64,000 bases of DNA from Prostheceraeus crozeri (GCA_907163375.1 CAJQUW010012664.1:186001-250000); one strand, 5' to 3'; shown: positions 28,778-41,900, counted from the first letter of the stretch. Numbers and translations: made by a program. The notes: generated from the letters alone by a model not told the origin.

Positions 28778-30184
28778 GGCTCTATCTGCTGAGTCACAGG
28801 AATTACGACCAATTTCAATAACCTGACAGAAAGCAGTCACTGCCAAATTTTGAACGTTATAGCGAGCTAGTGAGTGAGCGAAATGCCATTTCGGTGCTCT
28901 GGCTCAGATTTGCGCGACTCATCTTTCTCTCTATTCATGCAACGAAACCGTTGAATGACAGTCGTAAGTCAAGGAATAAGTGGACCGGTCTCTTAAAAGA
29001 ATTAGTCAATATCATGCGCTCCTGCAGGATAGGAATAAAAAACATCACTATAGGCTATGAAGTTTATCAGTTTATCAGATAGAATTGGAGGTCTGAAACA
29101 ACTCATCCAATATTTTCGAAAATCACCCGGTAATTTCTTCAATTTCCTGGTGATAGAATATGTTATGAAGATTGATACGCAACCGGAAATACATTCATTC
29201 TCTGGACTGTGATCAATTGCAGCGCTCGCATCTTGAAACAACTATCAGATTATTTGTTAGAAAATGTTAACATGCAAAAAGTTTAATACAGCTCTTCTAT
29301 TTCTTCTGAGATCTATCTAATAGAATTGATGACATGGCCACAGAAGAAATTGTGACTAGACATGGCCAAAGGCGAGCGAACGGTTTACGGCTAGACGAGG
29401 CTTCAGATGGAAAATATCAGCTCAGCTAAAATTCTGGCCGTTGTAGCCGATAAGATATGTGAAACAAGAATTTTGAAGATTTCTGCCACGATTGAAAAAT
29501 CCAATTAACTGTGCATAGCTCTCATTATTTATATCTGTTTAAATTTGCATTCTGAAGGCTACACATTCGCACAAAAAAATTGAACAGATTCAAAACGATT
29601 AAACCTAATAGTGTGGCACTCTGTGTTAGTATATGGCCCTTTTATATTCGCAGTTCAAGGAATGGGATATTCACGAGCCTGGATGAAGTACTTCCGAAGA
29701 TTAGACACTTTTTATAAACCGGCATAGACGCTTTAATTCCAATCGACTTAAGACAGGCTTTCTCGATCTGACGAAATCATTTGCTTCAAGCAACAATATC
29801 AATTAATCTATATTGACAAGCTATCGACTCATCAATTACACAGATATCCCTGAAAATTGCAAAATATTTTTTGTAAAACATTAAAATCTTCTTTCAAAGA
29901 GAAAGAAGTTCGAATGAGACTCATTAAGCTTACTAAAAATAATTAAGACTAATTTGCCGATGAAGTTGAGCACGTAAAGCACGCGAATTTAAAAAAATTC
30001 AGCTATAGCTTCGTCTATGTTCAGCTATACAGAGGTACGCCTATCGCGATGATGCATAAATGTAGTGGTAACATGTAAAAATGAGATAACTTAGTGAAAT
30101 CTCTGTGGGAATGAGGTTGGTTAAATGAAATATTTTAAACGTTGCAGCTTACTCGAAAATGTTTACCCCTCATGTCTAATGTCC
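28778..30184. other. No recognisable feature
   Basis: Minus frame 29002-29241 is open but shows no family motif. The rest is AT-rich. Confidence 0.35.
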
Positions 30185-30862
30185 GTCTAATGTCACGTTA
30201 CCAGAATTGACTTTATCTCATTGCAGCGAACCATCAATTAGCGCCAACGCTGTGCAAAGTATCTTGCAGTCAAAGCTCGATAATTAAGAGCATAAATACC
30301 AGGTTTACTATCTCTTAATTATTGAAAGTCTGAATTCAAAAGCAACTTATATAAGCCGCCAAATATACAAAAAATGCCGCGGCCGTCTGATCTTAATTGA
30401 CCGAAGTCTTAATTGTCCGTGTCCGAATTACGAGCTTCGACTGGATTTACTGTATTCATGCGAAGCGATTCGTTAACGATGTCATTCTGTCCGCACGATT
30501 CTATTTGAATGGTCGTGAAAAATTGGCTTGCTTTACCTATAGTCAAATATTTATAACCAGAGGAACACTTTTTACATCACATCTAATTCAAAAGTTATCT
30601 GTTGAAATATTTCAGTCAATTCAGTGCTTGGTATAATGTGTAGTGCGCAGGTAAACCGCTATTAATTACTTAATTTATCTATCATCACTTCATTCGACTT
30701 ACCTGATACGAGTTTCGTTTGATAAGTAATCCGTTCTATCAATATTTTCGGCTCAAGATATTCCTCGCATTTTCTATATTGTAATTTGGTTGATAATCCA
30801 TTAATAAGATCAATCAATTTACATACGATGTCCACAGGTGTCAGTCAGGCAACTCCAAAAGT
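30185..30862 (+). repeat. Partial copy (first half) of the 38.8-40.6 kb foldback family
   Basis: From 'gtctaatgtcacgttaccag' to 'ggcaactccaaaagta' this stretch repeats 39050-39729 with about 90-95% identity by eye. It starts inside the right foldback arm of the longer copy. Confidence 0.9.
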
Positions 30863-31121
30863 ATACTTGTACATTGTAATGCAGCACAGTATGGTTACAC
30901 ATGGTTCACTCAACTTTTTAAGTAGCCACTGCTTTGAATTGTCTTAAATTGAAAAACGTAATTTACTTAAATTACAGGTGCTCTATATACAAGGTTGCAA
31001 GAGGTATCCAAGGAGACATGATAAAAGCTAAGGGTTAATAGGTTAATTAATTTAATAGGTCTGATTTACTTCACACTTCAATTACCAATACAATTGTCAT
31101 AAAACGAGGAAGTATACTTAC

Positions 31122-31257
31122 CCGATCAGCATCACGGCTTATGGAATAATCTTTGAATCTGGGGCAATAACTGGTCGATAGACTTTCCACGTCGCTCTCT
31201 TTATCAGTGTCCGTTTCCATTGATTCAGTTTCAGGAAGATCTGTGGTTGATGACATG
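31122..31257 (-). CDS. Candidate exon C of an unrecognised minus-strand gene
   Basis: Minus strand: preceded by 'tttctgttatccag' and followed by GTAAGTATAC, both good splice signals. It encodes a Ser/Thr/acidic stretch: 'MSSTTDLPETESMETDTDKE', then 'YCPRFKDYSISRDADR'. The first base completes a codon left open by exon B (TG|C), so the phases agree. There is no known domain; it reads like a disordered linker. No downstream exon is found with confidence. Confidence 0.45.
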
Positions 31258-31321
31258 CTGGATAACAGAAATAGGACACCGTTTATCATTGTATACTGTA
31301 AACAATAAATAGGCGGCTTAC

Positions 31322-31413
31322 CACTTATTAACGTTGACTTGCACTGCGTTATGGAACTCATCTATACTTGCTTTCCGTTTCCTTCCAAATTTTTGTCGCA
31401 TAAATAACAATTT
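31322..31413 (-). CDS. Candidate exon B of the same minus-strand gene
   Basis: On the minus strand the exon follows 'ccccaaatgag' and ends at TG|GTAAGC, encoding 'KLLFMRQKFGRKRKASIDEF' and 'HNAVQVNVNK'. The 'GRKRK' run could be a nuclear localisation signal. The acceptor is weaker than those of exons A and C. The start phase fits exon A (phase 0) and the end phase fits exon C. Confidence 0.4.
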
Positions 31414-31912
31414 CTCATTTGGGGCCAAAGACGCCCCAAATTCTTTCAGGCGCCGTATGAGTCAGATTCTCCAAAACTTCTGTAATTCATAATTTGCATT
31501 CATGAGTGATCGATGCACGTATGAGAATTATCCATTTTTCCCAATGTTGGATCAGGACAATTTTTTAATTTTTCGTCAAGACAATCTAAGTTATGAATCC
31601 ACCATACAAATTTAAGTCTGCAAGTATGACATAAGCACAGATTCATAATCCCCGTATTGACGTATCTAATTTTAGCATTGCACTTGAAACGTAGATCACT
31701 TGGTTATTAAAACTCAAAATGTAGGCGTGGACAGCAACTGATTGATCTGCATTTAGACATGAAGTCAGATATTTCTTTGTTTCAAGGGCCATTAATTCGA
31801 AAATTAAGTATACTTAAATGACTACGGATCAATCTTGTAAGCTTATTGTAATGCTTGTAAGCATTAGGCGGAAAATTCTCATAGATGGATGGATGTCTGA
31901 AATGAAGCTTAC

Positions 31913-32003
31913 CTTTGCATCTTCATTATTATTGTCTGTTAAGACGGGATGTTCATCAGAGATTGCTTCGCAAATGAAGGATAACTGCGTTGAATCCAAA
32001 TAC
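31913..32003 (-). CDS. Candidate exon A of the same minus-strand gene
   Basis: On the minus strand it is preceded by 'ttctttttattcccgatag' and followed by GTAAGCTTC. It encodes 'YLDSTQLSFICEAISDEHPV' and 'LTDNNNEDAK', one base plus 30 codons, ending in phase 0. No family is recognised. Three exons with matching phases within 900 bp make a real gene more likely than chance. Upstream exons would lie beyond the 197-bp satellite or were missed. Confidence 0.42.
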
Positions 32004-32970
32004 CTATCGGGAATAAAAAGAAAAATTCGTTTATTTATATGAACTTTATATGAACCACTATCACAATTTAGCTCATCTTGAATATTCTGACTAAGCACAG
32101 CTTCCTTTTACGCAAATGCTGACAATTACTTTATTAACCTTATTCAAACTTTTTGCACATATGGCTTTTATCAAGTTAATTTCCGAAATACACAGTACAC
32201 AGATTTTTTCCGATCGCGAGGTTTCGGCTAACAGCTTGATCATATAGAATGAAAGAAATGAAAAACACACGGGTCAGACAGGAGTCGTAATTTCAACGCG
32301 AAATTAACTTACTTCTTTCTAATTACTTTATTATATAACCGGATATGAGGAGACCTGCTATCCTTAAAATAGCTAGGTCAATTTTTGGGGTACCCACACA
32401 TTAATTAACATAAGGAAAATGGTAAGATGTTGAACGTGAGCTATTTGACTCACTTTTTGTTCGATGGATGAAGTCCGAAATGATTAAATAAATTAGTTTC
32501 CTTTACGGTTCTATATCTGCAACCGTTTATGCCACATTCGAAGACCATTCAATTCAACAAATAAATTGGGAAATTATTTCAGGGAATTCAGGGGATTTCA
32601 GGGGGGACTACACTCGAAATGTACTAGTAAATAGTTTGATCATAACCATCATCGATTATCAAAAAAAATCTGTGGATGACATTGATACTGTACAAACGGA
32701 TAGCCTATCGCAAATTTCAAAATTTTCATATATTATGCCTACTGCACACGCACACATTTTCTCTCATTTATTCTTCTTTGCCTACAGCAGGAGCGATAAT
32801 TTTCAATGCTACTGACATCGTATTTACTCAATTATAACGTCAACAGGCTCTCGTCTAAGCATTTGCAAGCATATTTGCGTCATGCATTCAATGTCTGTAA
32901 AGTCTGGACATCTCATCACGTCTTTTACACATTTACAAACATGTGTTAGCATATAATTATTGGTCAACAT
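32004..32970. other. No recognisable feature
   Basis: AT-rich. A doubled 'ttcagg(g)gaattcagggg' phrase near 32580-32605 is the only local repeat. Confidence 0.35.
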
Positions 32971-34804
32971 GACACATTCTTATGATAATCTGGTCTTCGA
33001 CATCGTGGACAACGTGCAGAGTAACTCATTTGACATCCGAATCATGTTAAGCAAGTCTGGGGAGGTCCTCCAAGAAAGTGCTTTTGCCTGAATTAGTGAC
33101 CAGAACGGAATTTGCCATAAAAACGTGTCTCTTTCACTTAGCAAAATTGTGAAAGGATAGAAATAGTGCACAATTCTTGTGATAATCTGGTCTTCGACAT
33201 CGTGGACAACGTGCAGAGTAACTCATTTGACATCCGAATCATGTTAAGCAAGTCTGGGGAGGTCCTCCAAGAAAGTGCTTTTGCCTGAATTAGTGACCAG
33301 AACGGAATTTGCCATAAAAACGTGTCTCTTTCACTTAGCAAAATTGTGAAAGGATAGAAATAGTGCACAATTCTTGTGATAATCTGGTCTTCGACATCGT
33401 GGACAACGTGCAGAGTAACTCATTTGACATCCGAATCATGTTAAGCAAGTCTGGGGAGGTCCTCCAAGAAAGTGCTTTTGCCTGAATTAGTGACCAGAAC
33501 GGAATTTGCCATAAAAACGTGTCTCTTTCACTTAGCGAAATTGTGAAATGATAGAAATAGTGCACAATTCTTGTGATAATCTGGTCTTCGACATCGTGGA
33601 CAACGTGCAGAGTAACTCATTTGACATCCGAATCATGTTAAGCAAGTCTGGGGAGGTCCTCCAAGAAAGTGCTTTTGCCTGAATTAGTGACCAGAACGGA
33701 ATTTGCCATAAAAACGTGTCTCTTTCACTTAGCAAAATTGTGAAAGGATAGAAATAGTGCACTATTCTTGTGATAATCTGGTCTTCGACATCGTGGACAA
33801 CGTGCAGAGTAACTCATTTGACATCCGAATCATGTTAAGCAAGTCTGGGGAGGTCCTCCAAGAAAGTGCTTTTGCCTGAATTAGTGACCAGAACGGAATT
33901 TGCCATAAAAACGTGTCTCTTTCACTTAGCGAAATTGTGAAATGATAGAAATAGTGCACAATTCTTGTGATAATCTGGTCTTCGACATCGTGGACAACGT
34001 GCAGAGTAACTCATTTGACATCCGAATCATGTTAAGCAAGTCTGGGGAGGTCCTCCAAGAAAGTGCTTTTGCCTGAATTAGTGACCAGAACGGAATTTGC
34101 CATAAAAACGTGTCTCTTTCACTTAGCGAAATTGTGAAATGATAGAAATAGTGCACAATTCTTGTGATAATCTGGTCTTCGACATCGTGGACAACGTGCA
34201 GAGTAACTCATTTGACATCCGAATCATGTTAAGCAAGTCTGGGGAGGTCCTCCAAGAAAGTGCTTTTGCCTGAATTAGTGACCAGAACGGAATTTGCCAT
34301 AAAAACGTGTCTCTTTCACTTAGCGAAATTGTGAAAGGATAGAAATAGTGCACAATTCTTGTGATAATCTGGTCTTCGACATCGTGGACAACGTGCAGAG
34401 TAACTCATTTGACATCCGAATCATGTTAAGCAAGTCTGGGGAGGTCCTCCAAGAAAGTGCTTTTGCCTAAATTAGTGACCAGAACGGAATTTGCCATAAA
34501 AACGTGTCTCTTTCACTTAGCGAAATTGTGAAATGATAGAAATAGTGCACAATTCTTGTGATAATCTGGTCTTCGACATCGTGGACAACGTGCAGAGTAA
34601 CTCATTTGACATCCGAATCATGTTAAGCAAGTCTGGGGAGGTCCTCCAAGAAAGTGCTTTTGCCTGAATTAGTGACCAGAACGGAATTTGCCATAAAAAC
34701 GTGTCTCTTTCACTTAGCGAAATTGTGAAATGATAGAAATAGTGCACAATTCTTGTGATAATCTGGTCTTCGACATCGTGGACAACGTGCAGAGTAACTC
34801 ATTT
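32971..34804. repeat. Satellite of a 197-bp unit, about 9.3 copies
   Basis: 'attctt(g)tgataatctggtc' recurs every 197 bp from 32976 (33173, 33370 and so on) to a partial last copy ending 'gtaactcattt' at 34804. Copies are nearly identical. A repeated minus-strand open frame of 65-76 codons exists in most units but shows no protein features and is a by-product of the repeat. Confidence 0.97.
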
Positions 34805-37149
34805 GTATCCTCCTATTTTTGTATCATGTCATTTAAGTTCTAACTCTTATTTCATAATACCGGGTAGCCCAAGTAGCTACAAGGGATCGAATTGTAAGAT
34901 AGCCTAATAGCCCTACTATAAGCACAGTAGAAAAATGTGTGGGAGACACGATAATTGCGAATGGTTTAGGGTTATTTGGGTAGTTTACATAATTCAAGTT
35001 AACCTGTATGCGGGATGTAATGTACTAAGCTGAAAGCCTTAGGTATCTTATAATTTTTTTTCCTCTTGTCGTAGGCTTTTACATGTGATAGGCACAAATG
35101 CAGCATTTCAGTAGGCCTACATATTCAAAGTACGTTTTAATAACCTAAACAAGCTAGTAAATAATTTCTGTATAAATAGTAGCTCCAAGAACAAACCCGC
35201 TTTTTTACGAAGCATCTAGGCTTACATGTAGAGCGTATCAAGTTAGGTATACCTTCTAGAGAAAATACAGGTACCTAACTTCTCGTAGACTCGTTTACTG
35301 ATTCGTCCGACTGATGTTGAGTGAGACATAAAGGTAGACATAATTACATATGTGATAGGCCCTGGGAAAGTTACATCCCTCGAGCATGGGTGGTACGCCG
35401 GTACGTAGTTGATTCGCTGAGATTGTCTATTCTTCCCTATGTGTAATAGGAAATGAATGCTAAGGAATACAGTTTTTAACTTCTTTTCGCCGTGCGTGAG
35501 TCGAATAAACCTTCAAGATAACTTTCTAATAACTCTCGTCTACCGAACTCGAGTTTTGATTTTGATGGACATGGCGAGCGACATGTCGAGGCCACGAGGT
35601 CTTCATTTTTCTCCTCCCTAAACATATTCTTACCTATCCAATGCAATTTATAATATGAATAATACAGGTTATCAAAATGCGACTCTTACTGTTTCGAGTC
35701 TCAATTCAAAAATAATTATTAACCATAATTCTACATTCTAAAGGTACAACATAACATTCTCATAATTCAAGGGTATTCCGGGGTATTCAAAGAAATATGT
35801 TACATAAATAATTATCAATGGTTTAAATTTATGCGAACGTTGAATATTATTTATGTCTTATTCACATACTATTTCACTCAATGGCAAATCACATAAAAAA
35901 ACGATGCGACAGACGTGTAGTTCATTTGAAAGAACAGGAGCATAAGTTTTGCAGTTCTCACTCGTCGAAGACAGCAAATTCTAATTTCATTATCCATTGA
36001 AAGCAGTCGGCGTATTCTCATTGGTCTATCATCAAATTTAAGCCAATTAAAAAGGAGCGCTGACTCTTTCGTATGATTAAGTTTGTCACTTGTGTTGAAT
36101 GTTTCATTCCATTTCTGATCTGAAGATCATTTCAAATGTCCCTTAATCCACAAATGATATCTAGATCCTTGATTTACGCTTCAAGCATAACTTTTCATTG
36201 CTCTAGAACTAAAAACCAAATATATATATATTCATTTTCTTCTCAGTGAAATCAATCACATGTACAGAAATGTTAAAGTTTTACAAGTTAAAATCAACGA
36301 ATGATGATTGAGATGGAGCACGTGATTCTCAAATCAACGCTCTGCTTTTCCATATGCTAATGTTAATGAATGTGAATGAGAAATGAAGACATTGATGGGG
36401 TGTGTGATAGGAGAATAATTGATGAATCTTAATTGCTGAAGAAGTGGATGGATGGAGCACCCGCTGAATGTCACTCATTGTCAACTTGCTTACGTCATTA
36501 AGCTGACATTGAGATGTTACAACTGCATTGCAATGAATTCCAAAAGACGTTGAGTGATACAGTCATTTTAAGTCAGTAAGAGCCTCTCGAAATGTTATGC
36601 GTCTCATAATACGGGCGTAAAATAATAAGTCACCGCACCTACAGACAATCTGATTCATACATTCTAACCATATTCTAAGTCATTGATCTCTTTGAGCGCC
36701 CTCTACAATACTTTTCATAATTTGCATTTCATATGATTTTATTGCAATATATATAACTTTCAAAAACTGCAATTTTTCAGTTTATATATAAATCGTAATA
36801 GTTTTATATCATCAAATTATAAATTGCACTATTTCTGTATTATCGGATATATATTGCAATTTTTCCGCAATTTTGTCAACCAGTGTGGCCTACGGACCCT
36901 ATGAAATATTGCAGACCATATTTCGGACCTTCACATATATTGTGAATACGGACCCTCTAAAGATTTCATGCAATATTGGATAAAATCAACTTTGCTTTTT
37001 TCTTTAAACTTTATTGTTAGCAATTTTTCAGGTATGCAAGCATTAATCAGTAATAAATAACACACGTGACAGAATTTTTCTCAAAATAATTTCGGACCAT
37101 CGTAATACGGACCCTTTCCTACCTGTAATACGGACCATTTTGCCTAACA
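34805..37149. other. No recognisable gene
   Basis: AT-rich non-coding DNA. At 36890-37140 the word 'tacggacc' recurs four times with a varying spacing; no unit or partner end is clear. Confidence 0.4.
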
Positions 37150-38108
37150 GTGTAGAGACACGAATGAAACTTCCAGATTATTCTGCGCTATTTCTTTTTG
37201 TGAAATGAAGCGATGACCTCTATTTCACCCCTCGAGTTGAAATGTGATCTTCCGATTGCGCTGCGCTATCGAAGGCGCACGAGAAAGTTATCTGCTATCG
37301 GGCTGGACTGGACAAAGCGCTCTTCTATTAATAGAATTCTCTCTCTCCATTCTCTCCCTCACTGTATCACAGGCTTGAAGCGACCGAGATATTATGCAAC
37401 ACTCATTGAGGATTCTTCCATTCATTCACAATTTAATGAATGAACAATAATACAACTTGCAACCTTGATTGACCAAAAAATTGACAAGCGGTGAAATTCA
37501 GGCATAGTCAGAATCATGGTCAGAATGATATAAAGTTCACGGTCAAGTCAAGAATTTTGAGCAATTTTTTTCATTGTCATCGATGCGTCATGCAAATATA
37601 TATGAAGCATTGCAACCAAAGATGTTTGACGCAACATTTCACGATTGAATGCATCATCATCATGTAGCGAAAATCACTGAGAGAAATTAGAGCTAAGGTT
37701 ATTTATTCCAAGGAAAAACTTGCCTAGATGTGCCAGACAGCCGATCGATGACAGTTTTGGGCCAGTCCACTAACACTGGAGATACGTTTTTCTTAGAAAT
37801 CACAACAAATTCGCTGCTCAATGTGTGTGACAACTCTGGGGTCGTTCTATTTCAAAATTAGCTCGTGTGCATTCAAGGGCTGACTCACGACCACTCCCTG
37901 TCAAAAAAATAAACGTGAAAATTGGGGGGGGCAAACCTCGACTTCAAGACATCACATTTCACGTCATTTTTCGATGAGAGCGGTCACAAATTGATATGAT
38001 CATGCATTTTTACTTCCAAATAAGCCATTTTCGAAAAATTTGTTGGTCCCAATTTTTTCATGTGGCCCAAGACTTTTTGACGAGGGACCCACGACTCATT
38101 TTCTCGCG
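37150..38108 (+). repeat. Partial copy (second half) of the 38.8-40.6 kb foldback family
   Basis: From 'gtagagacacgaatgaaact' to 'cccacgactcattttctcgc' the stretch repeats 39727-40571 with indels. It starts exactly where the first-half copy (30185-30862) ends in the full version. Confidence 0.88.
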
Positions 38109-38317
38109 GGAAATGCATCGATCTAGTTTGATTAAATGCGTTCGAATTTCTGCATCAGAAGCATCTTTTTCCACAAGCATTCTACATTTGAGTCTTAATT
38201 AGAAACTCTGAAGCTGATTGCCGAAATTTTTGCAATTTATCAGTTTTGCGAAGCCGGAATATTGCCTTTCTGACATCATGGAGGCTAGTTAAATGCTAAA
38301 ACCAGACATATGATGAA

Positions 38318-38482
38318 GGTCGCCGTTGACACTCGAGGCAACTGCTGACAGCGGTCGCCGGGCAACGGTCGCCCACATACAGTCGAGGCGACCGCCACCA
38401 GGAGTCGCCGGGCGGCGGCGACTTCGGCGACGCCGAGGGCTGTCGCGGAGACCGCTGGGCGACTTTTGTGGTTGATAGGGAT
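38318..38482 (-). repeat. GGTCGCC-repeat block, inverted relative to 23150
   Basis: On the minus strand: 'atccctatcaaccacaaaag' then repeated (G/A)GTCGCC words. It lies between a half-copy and the full foldback copy. Confidence 0.7.
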
Positions 38483-38836
38483 AGAGATAGGCTTAATCAA
38501 TAACCGAAGATTTGAGAATTCATAAATAATTCAGCGCTTTCGTTTCATTTGTTGGATACAGAATATCTACTGAGAACACGGTAGGATGTCTGATGATAAT
38601 TTGAGAAGCTCTTCGAAATCCTGTTGTATGTAAAGCAAGGGATTATATCAAGACCATGTAGGCCGTATCGTCAGGGCAGACTGTACATTGCTAAGTTCCG
38701 AAAATTCAATGCATATCAATACGGCTGTCAACGCAGTAGAGATAAAGCGGTAGATGAAATAGGACAGTAAAGGCAGAATATCTGTGCACGAATCAGTGTA
38801 CAAAAAAATGAATTTGTACAAACCGTCAAAGCTCGA

Positions 38837-39075
38837 TTCAATTCTGGCGACGTGACATTAGACGGGCAAAATCAATCAATACGGCATGTAAAAACCAATG
38901 AAACAGATTAACTTAACAAATGACTTTAATTGAATATCTTTAATAAAAGTACAACGGTGTTTCCTACTTATTAAAGATAATCAATTAAGGTCCTTGTTAA
39001 CTTAATATGTTTCATTGGTTTTCACATGCCGTATTGATTGATTTTGCCCGTCTAATGTCACGTCGCCAGAATTGA
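38837..39075. repeat. Foldback with arms of about 110 bp
   Basis: The left arm 'tcaattctggcgacgtgaca...' (38837-38947) is mirrored at 38966-39075 with ~95% identity and a short AT-rich centre near 38956. Confidence 0.9.
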
Positions 39076-40571
39076 CTTTATCTCATTGCAGCGAACCATC
39101 AATTAGCGCCAACGCTGTGCAAAGTATCTTGCAGTCAAAGCTCGATAATTAAGAGCATAAATACCAGGTTTTCTATCTCTTAATTATTGAAAGTCTGAAT
39201 TCAAAAGCAACTTATATAAGCCGCCAAATATACAAAAAAATGCCGCGGCCGTATGATCTTAATTGACCGAAGTCTTAATTATCCGTGTCCGAATTACGAG
39301 CTTCGACTGAATTTACTGTATTCATACAAAGCGATTCGTTTACAATGTCAGTCTGTCCGCACGATTCGATCTGAATGGTCGTGAAATATTGGCTTGCTCT
39401 ACCTATAGTCAAACATTTATAACCAGAGGAACATTTTTTTACATCACATCTAATTCAAAAGTTATCTGTTGAAATATTTCAGTTAATTCAGTGATTGGTA
39501 TAATGTGTAGTGCGCAGGTTAACCGCTAATATTTACTAAATTTGTCTGATCACTTCATTCGACTTACCTGATACGAATTTCGTTTGATAAATAATCCATT
39601 CCATCAATATTTTCGGCTCAGGATATTCCTCGCATTTTCTATACTGTAATTTGATTTATAATCCATTAATAAGATCAATCAGTTTACACAGCGACGTCCA
39701 CAGGTGTCAGTCAGGCAGCTCCAAAAGTAGAGACACAAATGTAACGTCTAGATTATTCTGCGCAATTTTGTGAAATGAAGCGATGACCTCTATATTTCAA
39801 CCCTCGAGTTGAAATGTGATCTTCTAATTGCGCTGCGCTATCGAAGGCGCACGAGAAAGTTATCTGTTATCGGGCTGGACTGGACAAAGCGCGCTTCTAT
39901 TAATAGAATTCTCTCTCTCCCTCACTGTATCACAGGCTTGAAGCGACCGAGATATTATGCAATACTCATTGAGGATTCTTCCATTCATTCACAATTTAAT
40001 GAATGAACAATAATACAACTTGCAGCCTTGATTGACGAAAAAATTGACAAGCATTGAAATTCAGGCATTATAGTCAGAATCATGGTCAGAATGATATGAA
40101 GTTCAGGGTAAGTCAAGAATTCGCAACATTTCACGATTGAATGCATCATCATCATGTAGCGAAAATCACTGAGAGAAATGAGAGCTAAGGTTATTTATTC
40201 CAAGGAAAAACTTGCCTAGATATGCCAGACAGCCGATCGATGACAGTTTTGGGCCAGTCCACTAACATCAGAGATACGTTTTTCTTAGAAATCACAACGA
40301 ATTCGCTGATCAATGTGTATGACAACTCTGGGGTCGTTCTTATTCAAAATTAGAGCTCGTGTGAAGGGCCGACCCACGACCACCGTCAAAAAGATAACCG
40401 TGAAAATTGGGGGGCCAACCCTCGACTTTAAGAGATCACATTTCACGTCATTTTTTTTAAGAGAATGGTCGCAAATTGACATGATCATGCATTTTTACTT
40501 CCAAATAAGCCATTTTCGAAAAATTTGTTGGCCCCCATATTTTCACGTGGCCCACGACTCATTTTCTCGCG
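39050..40571 (+). repeat. Full-length member of the foldback-linked repeat family
   Basis: It joins, without a gap at 39727-39730, the sequences found separately at 30185-30862 and 37150-38108. No protein is recognised inside. It is probably a non-autonomous element of unknown class, with the foldback at 38837-39075 as one end. Confidence 0.75.
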
Positions 40572-41208
40572 GCGTCACATCAATCACGTAGAAACAAATT
40601 TTTGAATTCTACCGAATCTGGATGTTCGAGTCAGATGCATTACTCTGCATTCATTGGAGAACGCTCATCATCTGATCGCAGTCTTGCCTGAACGTCATCC
40701 ATCTGCCACTGTTGACGTATTGGCTTCTCTCACATTTAGCGAAGCAGGAACAATTGGGTTGCGCTTCTCTTACTATATTTAGTCACCGCGCCTTGACCAA
40801 GAATTGTGTAGAATTTCATTGCAAAAATTGGAGAAGGCAAAGCATCATGTCTATCGGGAAAGCCAAAATTTACGCGGGCGCGTGCGTTTACTGCCTCACA
40901 CGCACACAACTCTCTTTCGCTGTCTGAACACACGACTAGCTTTGTGTGTCCAATTGTTCGAAGAAAATAGCTGTGATTCAAGCACGTGCTGCAAAACTGT
41001 TCACTCTTGAGGTTGAGCGTCTGATTTTGAAACGGAAGCTAACACGAGAAGTTATCGAATTTAAATGAATGATGACACTTTTCATTTTTATGAATGTTGG
41101 TAAATAATTTTTGAGGATACGCCGAAGGCCTCGCAGGTACGGAGAGACGCCACTAATACGTGCAGTCCGCCAAAATCTTCGATCAAGCTCAGTATATTAT
41201 TTCTAATA
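40572..41208. other. No recognisable gene
   Basis: Short frames at 40712-41010 lack known motifs or splice context. Confidence 0.35.
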
Positions 41209-41210
41209 TA

Positions 41211-41900
41211 CAGTCCGTTTCATAAAAAGTGGATCATCCTAAAATTTGACTAAATAAAACATAAGTATGATACAGAAAGCATTTTTCATGTTATTTCATG
41301 TCCCTAATATATTTAAATGTCCTTATATAATCTGATAAGCTATGATACAGCAACGGTTCTTAAGAAGCTAATATTTTGTGGCCCTACCCTTATTGTCAAT
41401 GACATTACCAATTCGTCTAGGCATTGATTCGATGATATCGTTGACTTTTGATTTAGATCATAACTTTCTCCACTCTCTTTTTAACAGTGAGTTGTGATAC
41501 GCCATCTGTAGGTAGCACTGAACGACGAACGTTACGTTTTAGAATACTCCATACATTTTCTATGGGATTCAGATCAGGAGAACGAGCTGGCCAAGATAAT
41601 GTCCTAAGCCCTAATTGAGACTTGCATTGACTCTACTACTCCTGTGACATGTAGCATTATCATCCATAAATAACCAAGTCGATGGATCACCAAGTTGATC
41701 TGTCATTTGGCCAATGTTCATTCGTAAAACATTCACATAGCGTTCAGAATTCATGGTTCCTTGCTGTATGTGAAGTTCAGAGCGGCCATTGGTCCAAGTG
41801 CCAGCCCAAATCAGTAGAGTCGCACCACCTATAGCACGGGAGATCACGCAAACCGACCTTTGCGACGTCAAAAAGTTTAGCTATCTCAAGAGAACTTTCT
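41211..41900 (-). pseudogene. Tc1/mariner transposase, C-terminal half, with its 3' terminal repeat
   Basis: After a TA (41209-41210) the element end 'CAGTCCGTTTCATAAAAAGT' begins. On the minus strand the transposase reads 'GGATLLIWAGTWTNGRSELH', 'GTMNSERYVNVLRMNIG', 'WLFMDDNATCH' (second Asp), 'SWPARSPDLNPIENVWSILK' (third catalytic residue Glu, DD34E-like spacing) and ends 'ESMPRRIGNVIDNKGRATKY' with a stop at 41368-41370. At least two stops or frameshifts interrupt it. The N-terminal DNA-binding part and the other terminal repeat are missing, so it is a 5'-truncated, inactive copy. Confidence 0.85.

Noticed and set aside
29338-29434. Short plus frame 'MATEEIVTRHGQRRANGLRL' as a small gene
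   Set aside because: About 31 codons with no splice or family support; chance cannot be excluded.
32980-34747. Repeated 63-76 codon minus-strand frames, one per 197-bp unit
   Set aside because: They are a by-product of the tandem repeat, with no start context, domain or codon signal of their own.
36890-37140. Four 'tacggacc' words as a transposon end
   Set aside because: Spacing is irregular and the possible ends 'cagtgtggcc' and 'cctaacagtg' do not pair as inverted repeats.
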